A DNA stretch of 64,000 nucleotides. Source: Scheffersomyces stipitis CBS 6054. Taxonomy: Eukaryota; Ascomycota; Pichiomycetes; Serinales; Debaryomycetaceae. Positions 40,735-50,817 of this stretch are shown piece after piece (within the stretch, counting starts at the first letter, position 1; the number at the start of each line of letters is the position of its first letter). Position numbers and translations under genes: made by a program. The notes below the pieces were generated by a model. The model saw only the letters and a list, made by a program, of their open reading frames with translations, was not told the origin of the DNA and made no database searches. Location of the stretch: assembly GCF_000209165.1 (NCBI RefSeq), contig NC_009048.1:744001-808000 (forward strand). Reading direction: 5' to 3'.

Positions 40735-41331
40735 ATGGGAGCATCTAATTTCACACAAGTGATTTCCGTTGGAGTTGTTTCGTTCCTCACAGGCTACTAT
40801 GTTCATCAATGGTTGAATTCCAAGAGCAGCAGACCTAGAACCAGATCCAGCATTAGAAAGGTCACATCTTCTTCCGAAGAGTCTACTGAGGAGTCTTTTG
40901 AAGAAGATTCGGACGACGAAGGTATCGATATCAATTCCACCTCCCTAAACGAAATACCTGGAGAAGTCCGTATGACTTTGGTAGTTCGTCAGGACTTGAA
41001 AATGGGCAAAGGTAAGGCTGCTGCACAATGTCTGCATGCCACATTGGCTCTCTACAAAAAGATCACCAACCCCCAGTCAGATGCTTATAACCCAGACATG
41101 GTGAGAAGATGGGAATATGGAAATGGACAGGCCAAGATCACATTACAGGTTCCAAATGAAGACGAAATGGATACTTTGTTTGCACAAGCCATTTCTTTAG
41201 GTGTCAATGCTTATGTAGTTCATGATGCCGGAAGAACTCAAATCGCTGCTGGAAGTGCCACTGTACTTGGATTAGGTCCAGCTCCAAAATTAGTGTTGGA
41301 CCAAATCACCCTGGAGTTGAAATTGTACTAG
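40735..41331 (+). CDS. PTH2: Peptidyl-tRNA hydrolase 2
   Basis: This 198-residue enzyme (208 in S. cerevisiae) frees tRNA from stalled peptidyl-tRNA. An N-terminal hydrophobic segment (VISVGVVSFLTGYYVHQWL) anchors it, probably in the mitochondrial outer membrane as for other Pth2 proteins. A Ser/Glu/Asp-rich linker follows. The Pth2 fold has RMTLVVRQDLKMGKGKAAAQCLHATLALY with the conserved KxGKxxAQxxHA, and VVHDAGRTQIAAGSATVLGLGPAP, with the catalytic Asp and the closing GPxP loop. It is complete and convergent with DOT6. Confidence 0.95.
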   Translation: MGASNFTQVISVGVVSFLTGYYVHQWLNSKSSRPRTRSSIRKVTSSSEESTEESFEEDSDDEGIDINSTSLNEIPGEVRMTLVVRQDLKMGKGKAAAQCLHATLALYKKITNPQSDAYNPDMVRRWEYGNGQAKITLQVPNEDEMDTLFAQAISLGVNAYVVHDAGRTQIAAGSATVLGLGPAPKLVLDQITLELKLY

Positions 41332-41510
41332 GATATATTTGCAATCGGATAGATATAGAGACCAAACCATAAAAGGAAGTCATACGATAATTTTTTCAAG
41401 TAACTGTATTGATACCTCTTCTAATTCTCTACGTAAGCACATCTTGTATAAGAATCTATTTTGCTAGTTACAAGACTTCGATAAGACTTTGTCTATAGAA
41501 TTATACAGTA

Positions 41511-43157
41511 CTACTTCACTCTCTTCCTTATTGATTCACTAGGAGTCAATGGGTTGACAGCAGAACTTGCTCTTCTCTTTTTCTTTCTCGCTGAGCCAGA
41601 AATTGAGTCGTCAACATCAACAAGGACATCATCTTCATCTTCGTCCTCGTCCTCGTCTTGACTCACATCGATGCCTCCAATGACATCGTCGTCGTCATCG
41701 TAGAAATCGTCAATTCCAAGAGACGATTGTCTTCTCCTGGAATCTCTGTTAGCCGTAGGTCTATGGCCGTTTCGTAAGTTCTCCAAATGGTCTATACGTT
41801 CCCAAATCTCTCCTTCTGTTCTCTGTGGTAACAAAATAGACAATTCAGCAAACGACAACTCCTTTCTTCGTCTGTTGATGAGAAGCTCGTCTTCTTCCAT
41901 AGACCACGGAATTTGTAATACAGGTGTGCGTGACTTCGGTGTCAGTTTCATTTTTCGTTTGGTCACCAATGTCTTTTTCTTAATTTCTGACTTTTTCTCG
42001 ACCTTCAAAGGTTCTTCGTCCTTTTTGTCTGAGTTATGGGACATCACAACAGATCCCGAACGAGAAAAAAATCCCAGTGTGGACCCTACTACACTGCCAT
42101 TTCGCAAACTGGAAACCGTTGTTTGCTGTATACCTGTGGCCCCACTGATACTGGAACTTCTGGAGGGTCCACTTATGCTTCCCCCTGCTCCAAACAAAAT
42201 GGGCAAATGGGCTAAAGCACTGTTGTTCAGTTGGTGGTGAGGAATATTCATCGACTTGGATGGTAAAGACGATACAGATGCTCTAAGGGACGACACTGAA
42301 GTTCTGTCATCTCGGTTGATTTGGATGATAGAGTTATTGTGCAAGTTATGGGCTGGTCCTGAAGAGGCATTATTTACAGAGCTTTGGGAAGTGGAATTTC
42401 TAGGGGTGATGGAGGTGGAAGGGCTGGGGTGAGCTTGGTTATGGGGCAAGTTCATCGTCGGGTCTATGGATATATCAGCATAGTATCCTCCACCAGCTGT
42501 TCCTGGACCGGAGCCAGGATCAAGTCCTACGTCGGCAGAGGGAGAATTAGTTTCGTATGTTGTGTGGTTGAGTGTGTTGGAAGCGCCGTTCAGTCCGTTG
42601 ACATTAGGAGAATTTACGATACCTCCCGGAGTCAGGGGGTTTGTTTGTGGAGCTATGTTGTATGGCAATGGGCTGGATGTGTTGGAAGGCGTGTTGGACA
42701 ATGCGTTTAAGCCGGCTAAAGCATTGGAGATGTTGTTGTCGTAGCCTGTGAAGGTAGCATTTGCTATAGGAGAATAGGCTCCAGGGAAGCCCGTTGGCGA
42801 AGCATCCAGTTTAAAGTCCAGTCGTTTGATCTGTTTCTTGAGACTTGAAGGAGGGGTTGGCTTGATTTGAGTTCCGAGAGCAGCGGCGGATTTAGGAGGA
42901 TTCTTCAAGTTTCCTGACTTTAACCGTCTCCAACGAAATTGACAAGCATTGGGTGTTCTGTTTTGAAAATGCGAAGCAATCTCTTTCCAGCCCAACTTTT
43001 GCTGGTCTTTCAAGTGCATCAATAGTATATCATCTTCAGCGTCCCAGGAAGTGGGTGTTCTCAGAAAGTTCTTGGTCGAGTCACCTGAATCGCCAACAGC
43101 TTCATTGCTGTGATTTTCCACAGGTACTGGTTCCAGTTTCACAGCATCTGTTGACAT
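41511..43157 (-). CDS. DOT6: SANT-domain repressor Dot6/Tod6, PAC-element binder
   Basis: Predicted 548 residues. The DNA-binding SANT domain at about residues 36-82 reads TSWDAEDDILLMHLKDQQKLGWKEIASHF then NRTPNACQFRWRRLKSG, the Dot6/Tod6 signature. A second SANT-like module lies near residues 415-458 (PWSMEEDELLINRRRKELSFAELSILLPQRTEGEIWERIDHL). Between them is a long Asn/Ser/Pro/Gly-rich stretch. The C-terminal part has acidic runs and basic KKKRR and RKRVK motifs. Dot6/Tod6 bind PAC (GCGATGAG) and recruit Rpd3L to repress ribosome-biogenesis genes when TORC1 is off. A perfect PAC sits at 18976-18985. Confidence 0.82.
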   Translation of the reverse strand: MSTDAVKLEPVPVENHSNEAVGDSGDSTKNFLRTPTSWDAEDDILLMHLKDQQKLGWKEIASHFQNRTPNACQFRWRRLKSGNLKNPPKSAAALGTQIKPTPPSSLKKQIKRLDFKLDASPTGFPGAYSPIANATFTGYDNNISNALAGLNALSNTPSNTSSPLPYNIAPQTNPLTPGGIVNSPNVNGLNGASNTLNHTTYETNSPSADVGLDPGSGPGTAGGGYYADISIDPTMNLPHNQAHPSPSTSITPRNSTSQSSVNNASSGPAHNLHNNSIIQINRDDRTSVSSLRASVSSLPSKSMNIPHHQLNNSALAHLPILFGAGGSISGPSRSSSISGATGIQQTTVSSLRNGSVVGSTLGFFSRSGSVVMSHNSDKKDEEPLKVEKKSEIKKKTLVTKRKMKLTPKSRTPVLQIPWSMEEDELLINRRRKELSFAELSILLPQRTEGEIWERIDHLENLRNGHRPTANRDSRRRQSSLGIDDFYDDDDDVIGGIDVSQDEDEDEDEDDVLVDVDDSISGSARKKKRRASSAVNPLTPSESIRKRVK

Positions 43158-44677
43158 TATCGTAGTAGAAATTATATAAGTAAAGTTACAGAATTATTTA
43201 ATGGTGGTAGTAAAGAAAGAATTAAGATATATGTGTAATGTGAAATGTGAGGAAATGGACAGTGATGGTGTGTTCAGTGAGAGGTGATAGTTTTGACAAA
43301 TTATTGTATTGATATTGTATCGTACTGATAGATCTTGGAACCTTCTTCTTGCTTTGTAGGATGAAATTTAATTCTCTGATCCAGTATTGTTAGACTCTGT
43401 ATGTGTAGTGCAAGGCTCTATGACAACAGAATATATCTACAGCCAGTAGCCAGAATAGCACTTCAGAAATCACGATATTTGCCACGGGGAATACACTCCT
43501 AGTCACAACACGTCGTCAGTAAAGATCGGCTGAAAGAAGTGGCCGTTGTTCGTAGATAAAAATGTCGTCAACAGAGTTCTGGAGAACTGTGAAAACGACC
43601 AGATGATCATCGTTCGACGACGACTGTGAGAGTTAGTAAAGTCACGTGATCTAACACTTCACCGTTGGCTTCCACATTGTACACACACAGTTTCCAGGAA
43701 ACACCACAGAGGAGCTGCTAATATTACCTTGCTGAGGCAATTGACAAACTATATTGACTCAAATAGCTATTATTTTCTCCCAATAACCGTTGTCGTGACA
43801 GTCTATCCTTCAGCTTCGTTCTCAAAAGGAGCAGTCGTCAAAATTGAAGAAAGTCACGTGCTACAACCACTATAATTAGTTTTGACTTCTTTTAGCTCAC
43901 ATCGCCCTGGTATCGGTATCGGTTCACGGTGGTCGGCTGATAGCTTTGCCTGTTTCATGACAATAAGTACAATTTCATTTCGGCCGGTGGCACCGGTACT
44001 TTTTGTGGGTTTCAGAGGACCCGATTTTCTCAGCCAGATACTGACTATGCATGTTGGCCGTTGCGACATGCATATGACCTCAACTCAATGTCTTCTTGAA
44101 CGGTAAGTGGTGACAGAGCTGTCAATGAGACAGAGCCACAATGGACGTGTATGAAGAGACAAACGACTTCCAGATCGGGGTGCTTCTGTGTCACTAGTCC
44201 TTCTGATGTCGAAACAGGACTATTTCTTAGTGCGACATGAGACTCACAAGACTGTAATGGGTGGGGAGGATTAAAGCCAGCATATAAAGGAAAATACAAA
44301 GGAACAGCTACGTGGAAACTGCCTTTCCTCCCCTGATTGTTGTCATCTAATAGATAAGGGCCCTGTCTCAGATCTTCCTCAAAATACTTCGTTGTAGAAG
44401 TCTCTGTTATGTCAGCGCTACCACTTAAGCTCAACTTACAATTGCCCGAAAGCTATACTGCTCCCCCATTGCCATGTCATACTCCGTATCAATGTCCATG
44501 TATGTATTGACCACGGGAGTTGCTTCTTGCGTCAGACTATTTCCATTGTACAAAGGGTATGTCTTTTTACCTTTAATGCTAATTCTGTAATACGTTTTCT
44601 CGCTCGCTTTTTGCACCCAAAGCTTAATAAACTTTTAAATGTATTTACTATGTATGAATATTGGTACACATCGATGT
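43158..44677. other. Gene-poor region between DOT6 and TRP2
   Basis: This is 1,520 bases. E-boxes GTCACGTG are at 43641-43648 and 43853-43860, TGACTCA at 43755-43761, and TTTTTGCACCC at 44608-44618. Minus-strand frames at 43854-44069, 44045-44434 and 44431-44616 lack features I recognise, and the last lacks an ATG at its start. They may be remnants or chance. The long upstream zone probably serves DOT6. Confidence 0.55.
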
Positions 44678-46301
44678 CTATTTTTGGATACCGACCTTTT
44701 CAGCCCAGTACTCTTCAGCCACCACGATGGTGTTGTTGTTGGCCTTCATCTTGTTCATTGTTTCGATATACTCATCATATTCGTCACTGTCGAATACAAT
44801 ACCTCCACCGGCTTGCAAGTACGCCACGCCGTCTTTGTACACCATGGTTCTCAAGGCAATACAGGTGTCCATGGTCTTACCGTCGTAGCCCCAGTGGCCT
44901 ACAGCACCAGCGTATACACCTCTTTTTTCCTTTTCCAACTCGGCAATGAGCTCCATAGCTCTCACCTTAGGAGCGCCACTAACAGTACCAGCTGGGAAGA
45001 TGGATCTGAACGCATCAAAACGGGTCTTGTCTTCTCTCAAAGTTCCGCTGACTTCAGATACCAAATGCATCACATGTGAGAATCTCTCGATGGTGAGCAA
45101 ACGGTCCACTTTGTTGGTGGTAGGCTGGCAAACTCTATTAATGTCGTTACGGGCCAAGTCCACCAACATGATGTGTTCGGCTCTATCCTTCAAACTCGAT
45201 CTCAAGATTTCAGCATTAGCTTCATCTTCTTCGTTGGTTTTACCTCTGGCAATAGTCCCGGCAATGGGGTGTGTAACGACTCTTCCCTTAGCATCAGCTT
45301 GTACTAACAATTCTGGAGAAGCTCCAATGATCTGGAAATCCACCAAATCAACGTAGAACAAGTATGGAGATGGATTAACTGATCTCAACTGACGGTATAT
45401 GTTGAACGGATGCAAGGATGTAGGTCTGGCGACTCTCTGCGAGGGCACGGCCTGGATAATGTCTCCCAACAAGATGTGCTTCTTCAAATTAGACACATGG
45501 GCTTCGTAGCCTTCCTTCCCGATATTCGACGTGAATGTCTGGCCAAGCTTGATGGGAGGCTGTTGTGGATTGAGGTCGCTTGAAAACTCTGATGACAACA
45601 ACCTTTCTACGTCTTGTATTTCCTTTTCGGCTTTGGCGAAGTTGGTAGCAAGATCTTCACCTTCGCCTACTCTGACATTGTTGATGATCTGGAATCTTTG
45701 GAAAACGTGGTCAAAGGCCACGACTAAGTCACAAAGCATGAGAACTGCTTCAGGAAAACCCAATACGTCTTTCAATGGTCTTCTGGTCTTAGGTTCAAAG
45801 TACTTGATACAATCATACGAGATGTACCCAGTAGCACCACCACTGAATTTAGGTAAACCGGGCAATTGTGCCTGGTTGTAGTTTTTCATTTCCTTCTCCA
45901 ACACTGTGATAGGGTCAACATTGCAAAATGATTCAGCATACTTGGATTCATCGTCTCCTGTCTTGATGACCTTCTTGGGGTTGACTCCGATGAAACTATA
46001 TCTGTCTACAGTGTCACCCTTAACAGCCGACTCAAAGAGGAAAGAAGGTGAGCGACCCTTGTCGTTCAACTTGGCCAACTTCAAGTAAGCCTGGTGAACA
46101 GACAAGTCGTTGTTGTTTACATACTGGTAGATGGGATACATATTGTGCTGTGTCTCCAACTCCTGATGAGAGTCTACGATGGCCTTTAAAGCCTCGAACG
46201 AAGGCTGGATTTGCGCCTGGAAAAGTTAGTACTTTTTCTTCTGTTATACGCAATGGTACAGCTGGTCATTCTCCCACTTCCTCAAATAGACTTACCACCA
46301 T
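44678..46301 (-). CDS. TRP2: Anthranilate synthase component I, with a six-base first exon
   Basis: The gene is complement(join(44678..46216, 46296..46301)), predicted 514 residues. Exon 1 is ATG GTG; exon 2 begins AQIQPSFEALKAIVDS, which aligns with the IKIQPDIDSLKQLQ start of S. cerevisiae Trp2 as I recall it. Unspliced, the frame has no ATG before NMYPIYQY, so about 27 conserved residues would be lost. The catalytic domain has GGATGYISYDCIKYFEP, LGDIIQAVPSQRVARP, the HPIAGTIARG loop, EHIMLVDLARNDINRV and FPAGTVSGAPKVRAMELI. With Trp3 it converts chorismate to anthranilate. A Gcn4 site lies 111 bp upstream of the ATG. Confidence 0.95.
46217..46295 (-). other. TRP2 intron
   Basis: A 79-nt intron on the minus strand: 5' site GTAAGT (46295-46290), branch point TACTAAC (46231-46225), 3' site TTTTCCAG ending at 46217. 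It lies in phase 0 between codons 2 and 3. Confidence 0.9.
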
Positions 46302-46411
46302 GTTGATATTTACAAAGACTTCGTTAGAATATCTTATACCTGGCGAAGAATTTCAATAATTTATTTGTCTGTCTCGCATTTTTCAATATTCAGACAGTAG
46401 TGAATTTTATA

Positions 46412-46418
46412 TGAGTCA
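46412..46418. promoter_or_regulatory. Gcn4 site in the TRP2 promoter
   Basis: ATGAGTCA (core TGAGTCA 46412-46418) lies 111 bp upstream of the TRP2 ATG, as expected for general amino-acid control. Confidence 0.75.
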
Positions 46419-46451
46419 ATGAAAAATTGTCTGTTCTGAGTACAGGAATAT

Positions 46452-46496
46452 TTTTGCAACTAAAGGATTTTGCAACTAAAGTATTTTGCAACTAAA
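46452..46496. repeat. Three direct TTTTGCAACTAAA repeats, 16-bp period
   Basis: TTTTGCAACTAAA occurs at 46452-46464, 46468-46480 and 46484-46496, each copy exactly 16 bp from the next. The array is 151-195 bp upstream of the TRP2 ATG. The fixed period and perfect copies suggest a bound operator array or a young minisatellite. Confidence 0.85.
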
Positions 46497-46677
46497 TGAT
46501 GTTTGCACATTTATCTATTGATACCCAAGGAAACAAACTTGCTGCTCTCAAGTAATAACGACAATGGTCTTTTAGATGTCGCAAAATTAAGACGAATTTA
46601 CAGTTTTATCTGGTTATGCTGTGGTTGAAAAACTCAACCGTCTATAAATTACTATTTACATTCTAATGTGCTAAAAG

Positions 46678-49600
46678 TCAGAAATCCTGCTCCAGTAGCA
46701 AAACACAAACTCCACCGGGAACGTCCAAGTATATAACCTTGTTACAATAGACAACAGACCCAACTGTATATGATACAGGGTCTGGTGTAAGCACGTTCAA
46801 TTCGATACCAAGTTCCTGGCAGAATGCTTTACTTAGATGACATCCAATATCATCTATACCAATTCCCACATCTGTGACTATGCACTCGTATTCAGTGTTA
46901 TTCGAGCCAAGCTCAATAGAGGAGCTTTCAAGTAGTTTTTGTTCAAGAAACTTCAATGTCCAGAACATCTTGTGTCGAGTGGTCAAATATCGTTTTGTAG
47001 TCTCTGCATTCACAAGTTTATTTAATTGTGCTTCAAGAGTCTGAGGACTAAGAGGTCCATTTAGATAGTATCCGTATCTCTTGAGATAACTAAATTTTTC
47101 CATCGAATGAAAGTGATTTCCGTTGGCCCTCATAGCTGCATTTGTCTGACCCAACTGTATGTGGCTGAGTAATTGCATCTGGTTCAACATACTGCCGAAG
47201 TTATTAGTGACATTTATAATATCCACGTATCCTTTTGATAAGCCCTTAGCTACATTACGCAGAGAGTCACCAGAGAATACTTCAACAATACTCTTGTTCA
47301 AGAAATTCCTGCCTATTATTGCAGCAGACGATGAAACAAACCCATTCTCGTCCCTTGCTAATAATGTCTGGAAATAAGAGTTTGCCTCGTAAGAAGGTAA
47401 AAGCTTGTTATCGTGTGAAACAATTGCATTATCTGGATGGCTCTGTCTCTTAGAAGTATCCGCATTATCGCCGTCTTCATCCATTAGTTCTTGACGAACT
47501 GTTAGAACTGGGATATCATTGTACTCACAGTAGTTAGAAGTGAGATTCGCAGCAAATAACTCTAACTCGGCCATAAAGAATCGCGATTTCTCATAATGCT
47601 CTTCCGACTTCAATTTTAGAATTGTGGACACCTTCTCCTCGGGCCTGTTAGAGTTGATGATATTTAACTCCTTTGTTAACGAGCTAGCATCTTCGACGTC
47701 ATTTTCGACAGCAGGGTTGATCTGAGAAGAACCTGCTAAATTCCGAATCTTAAAATGTGTTCTCATTACACTGTAAACAAAATTCAAGTTATGGGAGTCT
47801 TCGTTAGTGACAAGTAGTCTATCATTGCCGTTGTAGGTATCCTTCTTAGATCTGCTTCTAAACAATCTGAATGGCGAAACTTCCGATTTTCCATTTAAGC
47901 TGTCTTCCAAATCTTGCCATCCAAGATTTTTGATGGTAACTGAAGACAAACTATCAAAAGAAACGCTTATCTTCTCAGGAATATTTGCGAATGGATTTCC
48001 TTCATATGTGTTGTATGTGTATGAAATTGTTATGCACGTTGAATCTGACGTAAGTTTAGAATTAGACAGTTTCTTAATGGCAATATCACCAACTTGAAAC
48101 ATATCTGCTGACTTGTCGTTTAAATTTTGGTTCTTGAACTTGAATTCCTCGATAATCTTGGGGCTGAATAATTCGTTGGCTGATGTTCCATCAACCATTC
48201 GAGACATGGAGCACATGCTAGTAGAATTCGTTGCCAAGGAGTTAAAAAGGTTACTATTAGGAGCAATCTTCGTGATTATATCTGGAATATGAACATTAAT
48301 GACGTATTTTCTCGAATTCAACTTTTCAAGTGAGATTGCAAGGAATGAATCTGCCGATTTTTTATTACTAGCCTTCAAAGATGGAAGAGCGTAAATTACT
48401 TGATCTTGATAGAACAAGTTTGACTCTCTGAGATGAGGAAATTTGTCACTCATCTTAGTGCCATGAAGGAAATCTGAATTAACTAATGGTTCCAATTCAG
48501 TTATAGTCGATGTTGCCAAGGCTGAAAGTTTGTTTCTTCCAAACATACTGGTCGATAAGTGAATGTCTGAAAGCTGGTTTCTTGAATTATTGTATATGCC
48601 AATCTCTTCCAATACCTTGTAAACCAGTTCTGGAGCTGGCAGTAATTTACTGAACAAATCGAATTGCTTCAAGATTTTCTTTAAAGTAGGATGTGGATAT
48701 ACCACGAAGAACTTGAGAACATCGATTACATGTTTATGGTGGCTGCCCTCCCATATGTTAATATAGTGGTTGAGGTCTTCATAAGATCTTGCCTTATGAG
48801 AAGTTTGATCGTCATATAGGTTATTAAGAAAACCGTTCATGTTTTCCAAGACTGCAGGGTCCTTAGAATAATCTATAAATTTAGTCAAAGAATATGTGTT
48901 GCTAATTGAATTTACTAAGTAAGTGGTTGATGGAACTAAGCAGTTGGAGTATGACCCGTAAATAAGATTGGAATTACGGTACATCGAATTGTTTGGAGGC
49001 AATATCCACTTGAGAGACTTGGCTATTACAAAATGAATAGCTGCAAGCAACACAACTTCATGGAAGTATGATTGGTTGATTTGCGCTAGTAATGAAGCTG
49101 GTAGTTTCATCGATTCTATGATCTCAACTGCTGAAATACTTGCTAGAGTATGTGGCAAAGCAAATTGTGAATGAACGATATCCATTTGGCTCTCAATGCT
49201 TTTAGTTACTTCCAAAGTCAGGTTTAAGAAATGGTTTAAGATAGTCACAACTTGCAATCTAGAGGGGTCTGTACAATCTGAACTTTCTATTATTGCCAAG
49301 GAATCTAGCCATTCCAGATTTAATACTTTGTGAAAATGCAAATTGCATTGTTGAGGAGATACTGTGACGATTTCATTGTCTATAGTTAAAATGGATATCT
49401 TGTTGAAACTCTCGTTGAACTTGGACTGAGACGGCAGAACTACTACACCAAACGAAATATCGCCTTTGAAATTCGAGAATTCAACCATGGATCCAACGCA
49501 AGGAGCATTGGTCTCGTTGTTGAATATGATATCAGTATAGTTGGATGACGAAGGATACGAGAATTGTACATGATCAAATTCTAAGTCTGGAAACTTTCTT

Positions 49601-49824
49601 TGTGAATATTTTGTAAATCCATCTATTATGGAAGAACTATTTTGGATAATGTTTTTCAATTTGACTTGAATTTGGTCATAATCTAATACCTTCGAGCTGT
49701 CAAAGGGTACTTTGGTTGAAGATTGAGAAATGTACCTTGCTGAAATCTGTATGCAATTTAACCGGTTTCGTTTCCAAAGTCCGGAATTCCTAATTCTGGC
49801 CCTAGGTCGTATTCGAGATAGCAT
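46678..49824 (-). CDS. DSS1: Mitochondrial 3'-5' exoribonuclease Dss1 (RNase II family)
   Basis: This single frame of 1,048 residues (969 in S. cerevisiae Dss1) starts with a strongly basic presequence (MLSRIRPRARIRNSGLWKRNRLNC). The long N-terminal region is poorly conserved. From about residue 505 an RNB-like domain is visible: YVINVHIPDIITKIAPNS, then a TSMCSMSRMVDGTSANELFSP segment, and RFFMAELELFAANLTSNYC further on. I do not see a clean DxxxxxDxDD active-site motif, so the family call rests on overall layout and size. Dss1 with the Suv3 helicase forms the mitochondrial degradosome. Confidence 0.78.
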   Translation of the reverse strand: MLSRIRPRARIRNSGLWKRNRLNCIQISARYISQSSTKVPFDSSKVLDYDQIQVKLKNIIQNSSSIIDGFTKYSQRKFPDLEFDHVQFSYPSSSNYTDIIFNNETNAPCVGSMVEFSNFKGDISFGVVVLPSQSKFNESFNKISILTIDNEIVTVSPQQCNLHFHKVLNLEWLDSLAIIESSDCTDPSRLQVVTILNHFLNLTLEVTKSIESQMDIVHSQFALPHTLASISAVEIIESMKLPASLLAQINQSYFHEVVLLAAIHFVIAKSLKWILPPNNSMYRNSNLIYGSYSNCLVPSTTYLVNSISNTYSLTKFIDYSKDPAVLENMNGFLNNLYDDQTSHKARSYEDLNHYINIWEGSHHKHVIDVLKFFVVYPHPTLKKILKQFDLFSKLLPAPELVYKVLEEIGIYNNSRNQLSDIHLSTSMFGRNKLSALATSTITELEPLVNSDFLHGTKMSDKFPHLRESNLFYQDQVIYALPSLKASNKKSADSFLAISLEKLNSRKYVINVHIPDIITKIAPNSNLFNSLATNSTSMCSMSRMVDGTSANELFSPKIIEEFKFKNQNLNDKSADMFQVGDIAIKKLSNSKLTSDSTCITISYTYNTYEGNPFANIPEKISVSFDSLSSVTIKNLGWQDLEDSLNGKSEVSPFRLFRSRSKKDTYNGNDRLLVTNEDSHNLNFVYSVMRTHFKIRNLAGSSQINPAVENDVEDASSLTKELNIINSNRPEEKVSTILKLKSEEHYEKSRFFMAELELFAANLTSNYCEYNDIPVLTVRQELMDEDGDNADTSKRQSHPDNAIVSHDNKLLPSYEANSYFQTLLARDENGFVSSSAAIIGRNFLNKSIVEVFSGDSLRNVAKGLSKGYVDIINVTNNFGSMLNQMQLLSHIQLGQTNAAMRANGNHFHSMEKFSYLKRYGYYLNGPLSPQTLEAQLNKLVNAETTKRYLTTRHKMFWTLKFLEQKLLESSSIELGSNNTEYECIVTDVGIGIDDIGCHLSKAFCQELGIELNVLTPDPVSYTVGSVVYCNKVIYLDVPGGVCVLLLEQDF

Positions 49825-50263
49825 GCTCTTAGATTTTATGAAGTAATGTATGCAAATGGAAGATTGACAACTTGTTAAACCATAAGTCTTGTGCGTTTTG
49901 TAGTAGCTTGTGGTTTAGAGATTGTTAGAACTTAAAAGAAAAGAACTGCTAGACGATGCTGGATGTTTCTATAATACAAGGAAGTCGTCAGAATGGATAA
50001 TATACAAGGATGAGGTGAGGTATCGTTGGGTGGACAGGAAGTTGTAAGTTGGTTAGCTTCTCTAGAGAATAAATTTCTAGATGTCTCACGAAAAAAATTA
50101 ACTATGGAGAAGATCTCAGATCGTTAACTATGGATAAAAAATGCCTACAAAAATATTATTGAATGCGATAGTGAAAAATCCAATGAGATGCAAAATTAAT
50201 TTCAGATTTCTTTCACTAATTGGCAAACAATAATTCCTACTGTAACTCTGGAGCATTTATAGA
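49825..50263. other. Divergent promoter region DSS1 / DIB1
   Basis: This is 439 AT-rich bases between two divergent ATGs. I saw no gene and no outstanding site. Confidence 0.6.
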
Positions 50264-50707
50264 ATGGGTTCGGTATTCTTACCTCATTTAAGAACAGGAT
50301 GGCATGTCGACCAAGCGATTTTGTCGGAAGATGATCGGTTGGTAATAGTGAGATTTGGCCGAGAAGAAGAGAAGGATTGTATGATAATAGACGAGGTGCT
50401 ATTCCAGATTTCCGAGAAGATCAAGAACTTCGCCGTGATTTACCTCTGCAACATCGATCGGGTGCCGGACTTCAACACAATGTACGAACTAGATAATCCT
50501 GGGGAGCCGTTTACGATAATGTTCTTCTATAGAAACAAGCACATGATGTGCGATTTTGGCACAGGTAATAATAACAAATTGAACTTCATGATTTCCGACA
50601 AGCAGGAATTGATAGATATCATAGAGACGATCTACAGAGGAGCAAAGAAGGGTAAGGGGTTGGTGATCTCACCCACGGACTACAGTACAGTGAGGAAGCT
50701 CCGATGA
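50264..50707 (+). CDS. DIB1: U5 snRNP 15-kDa protein Dib1 (Dim1 family)
   Basis: This 147-residue thioredoxin-fold protein (143 in S. cerevisiae) belongs to the U4/U6.U5 tri-snRNP and must leave before the spliceosome is activated. The sequence is nearly invariant in the family: LPHLRTGWHVDQAILSEDDRLVIVRFG, NFAVIYLCNIDRVPDFNTMYELDN, FTIMFFYRNKHMMCDFGTGNNNK and RGAKKGKGLVISPTDYS. There is no intron. It is convergent with TFS1, with 110 bp between the stops. Confidence 0.97.
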   Translation: MGSVFLPHLRTGWHVDQAILSEDDRLVIVRFGREEEKDCMIIDEVLFQISEKIKNFAVIYLCNIDRVPDFNTMYELDNPGEPFTIMFFYRNKHMMCDFGTGNNNKLNFMISDKQELIDIIETIYRGAKKGKGLVISPTDYSTVRKLR

Positions 50708-50817
50708 ATAAATAGTTCACGTATATGAAAGAAAAGTAACAAACAACTAGTAAAAACTAAACGATAACAATAGCTGTTGCAGCGTGGTAATACTGCGGCA
50801 TGGATATGTACATTTTA

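Larger units (their letters stand above)
46302..46677. other. TRP2 promoter / DSS1 3' flank
   Basis: This is 376 bases without a gene. It holds TGAGTCA and a three-copy TTTTGCAACTAAA array, each annotated separately. Confidence 0.65.

Noticed and set aside
44045..44616. Two adjacent minus-strand frames downstream of TRP2, possibly one split gene
   Set aside because: A GTAAGT stands near their junction, but there is no branch point and 3' site that join them sensibly, the upstream frame has no initial ATG, and no family is visible.
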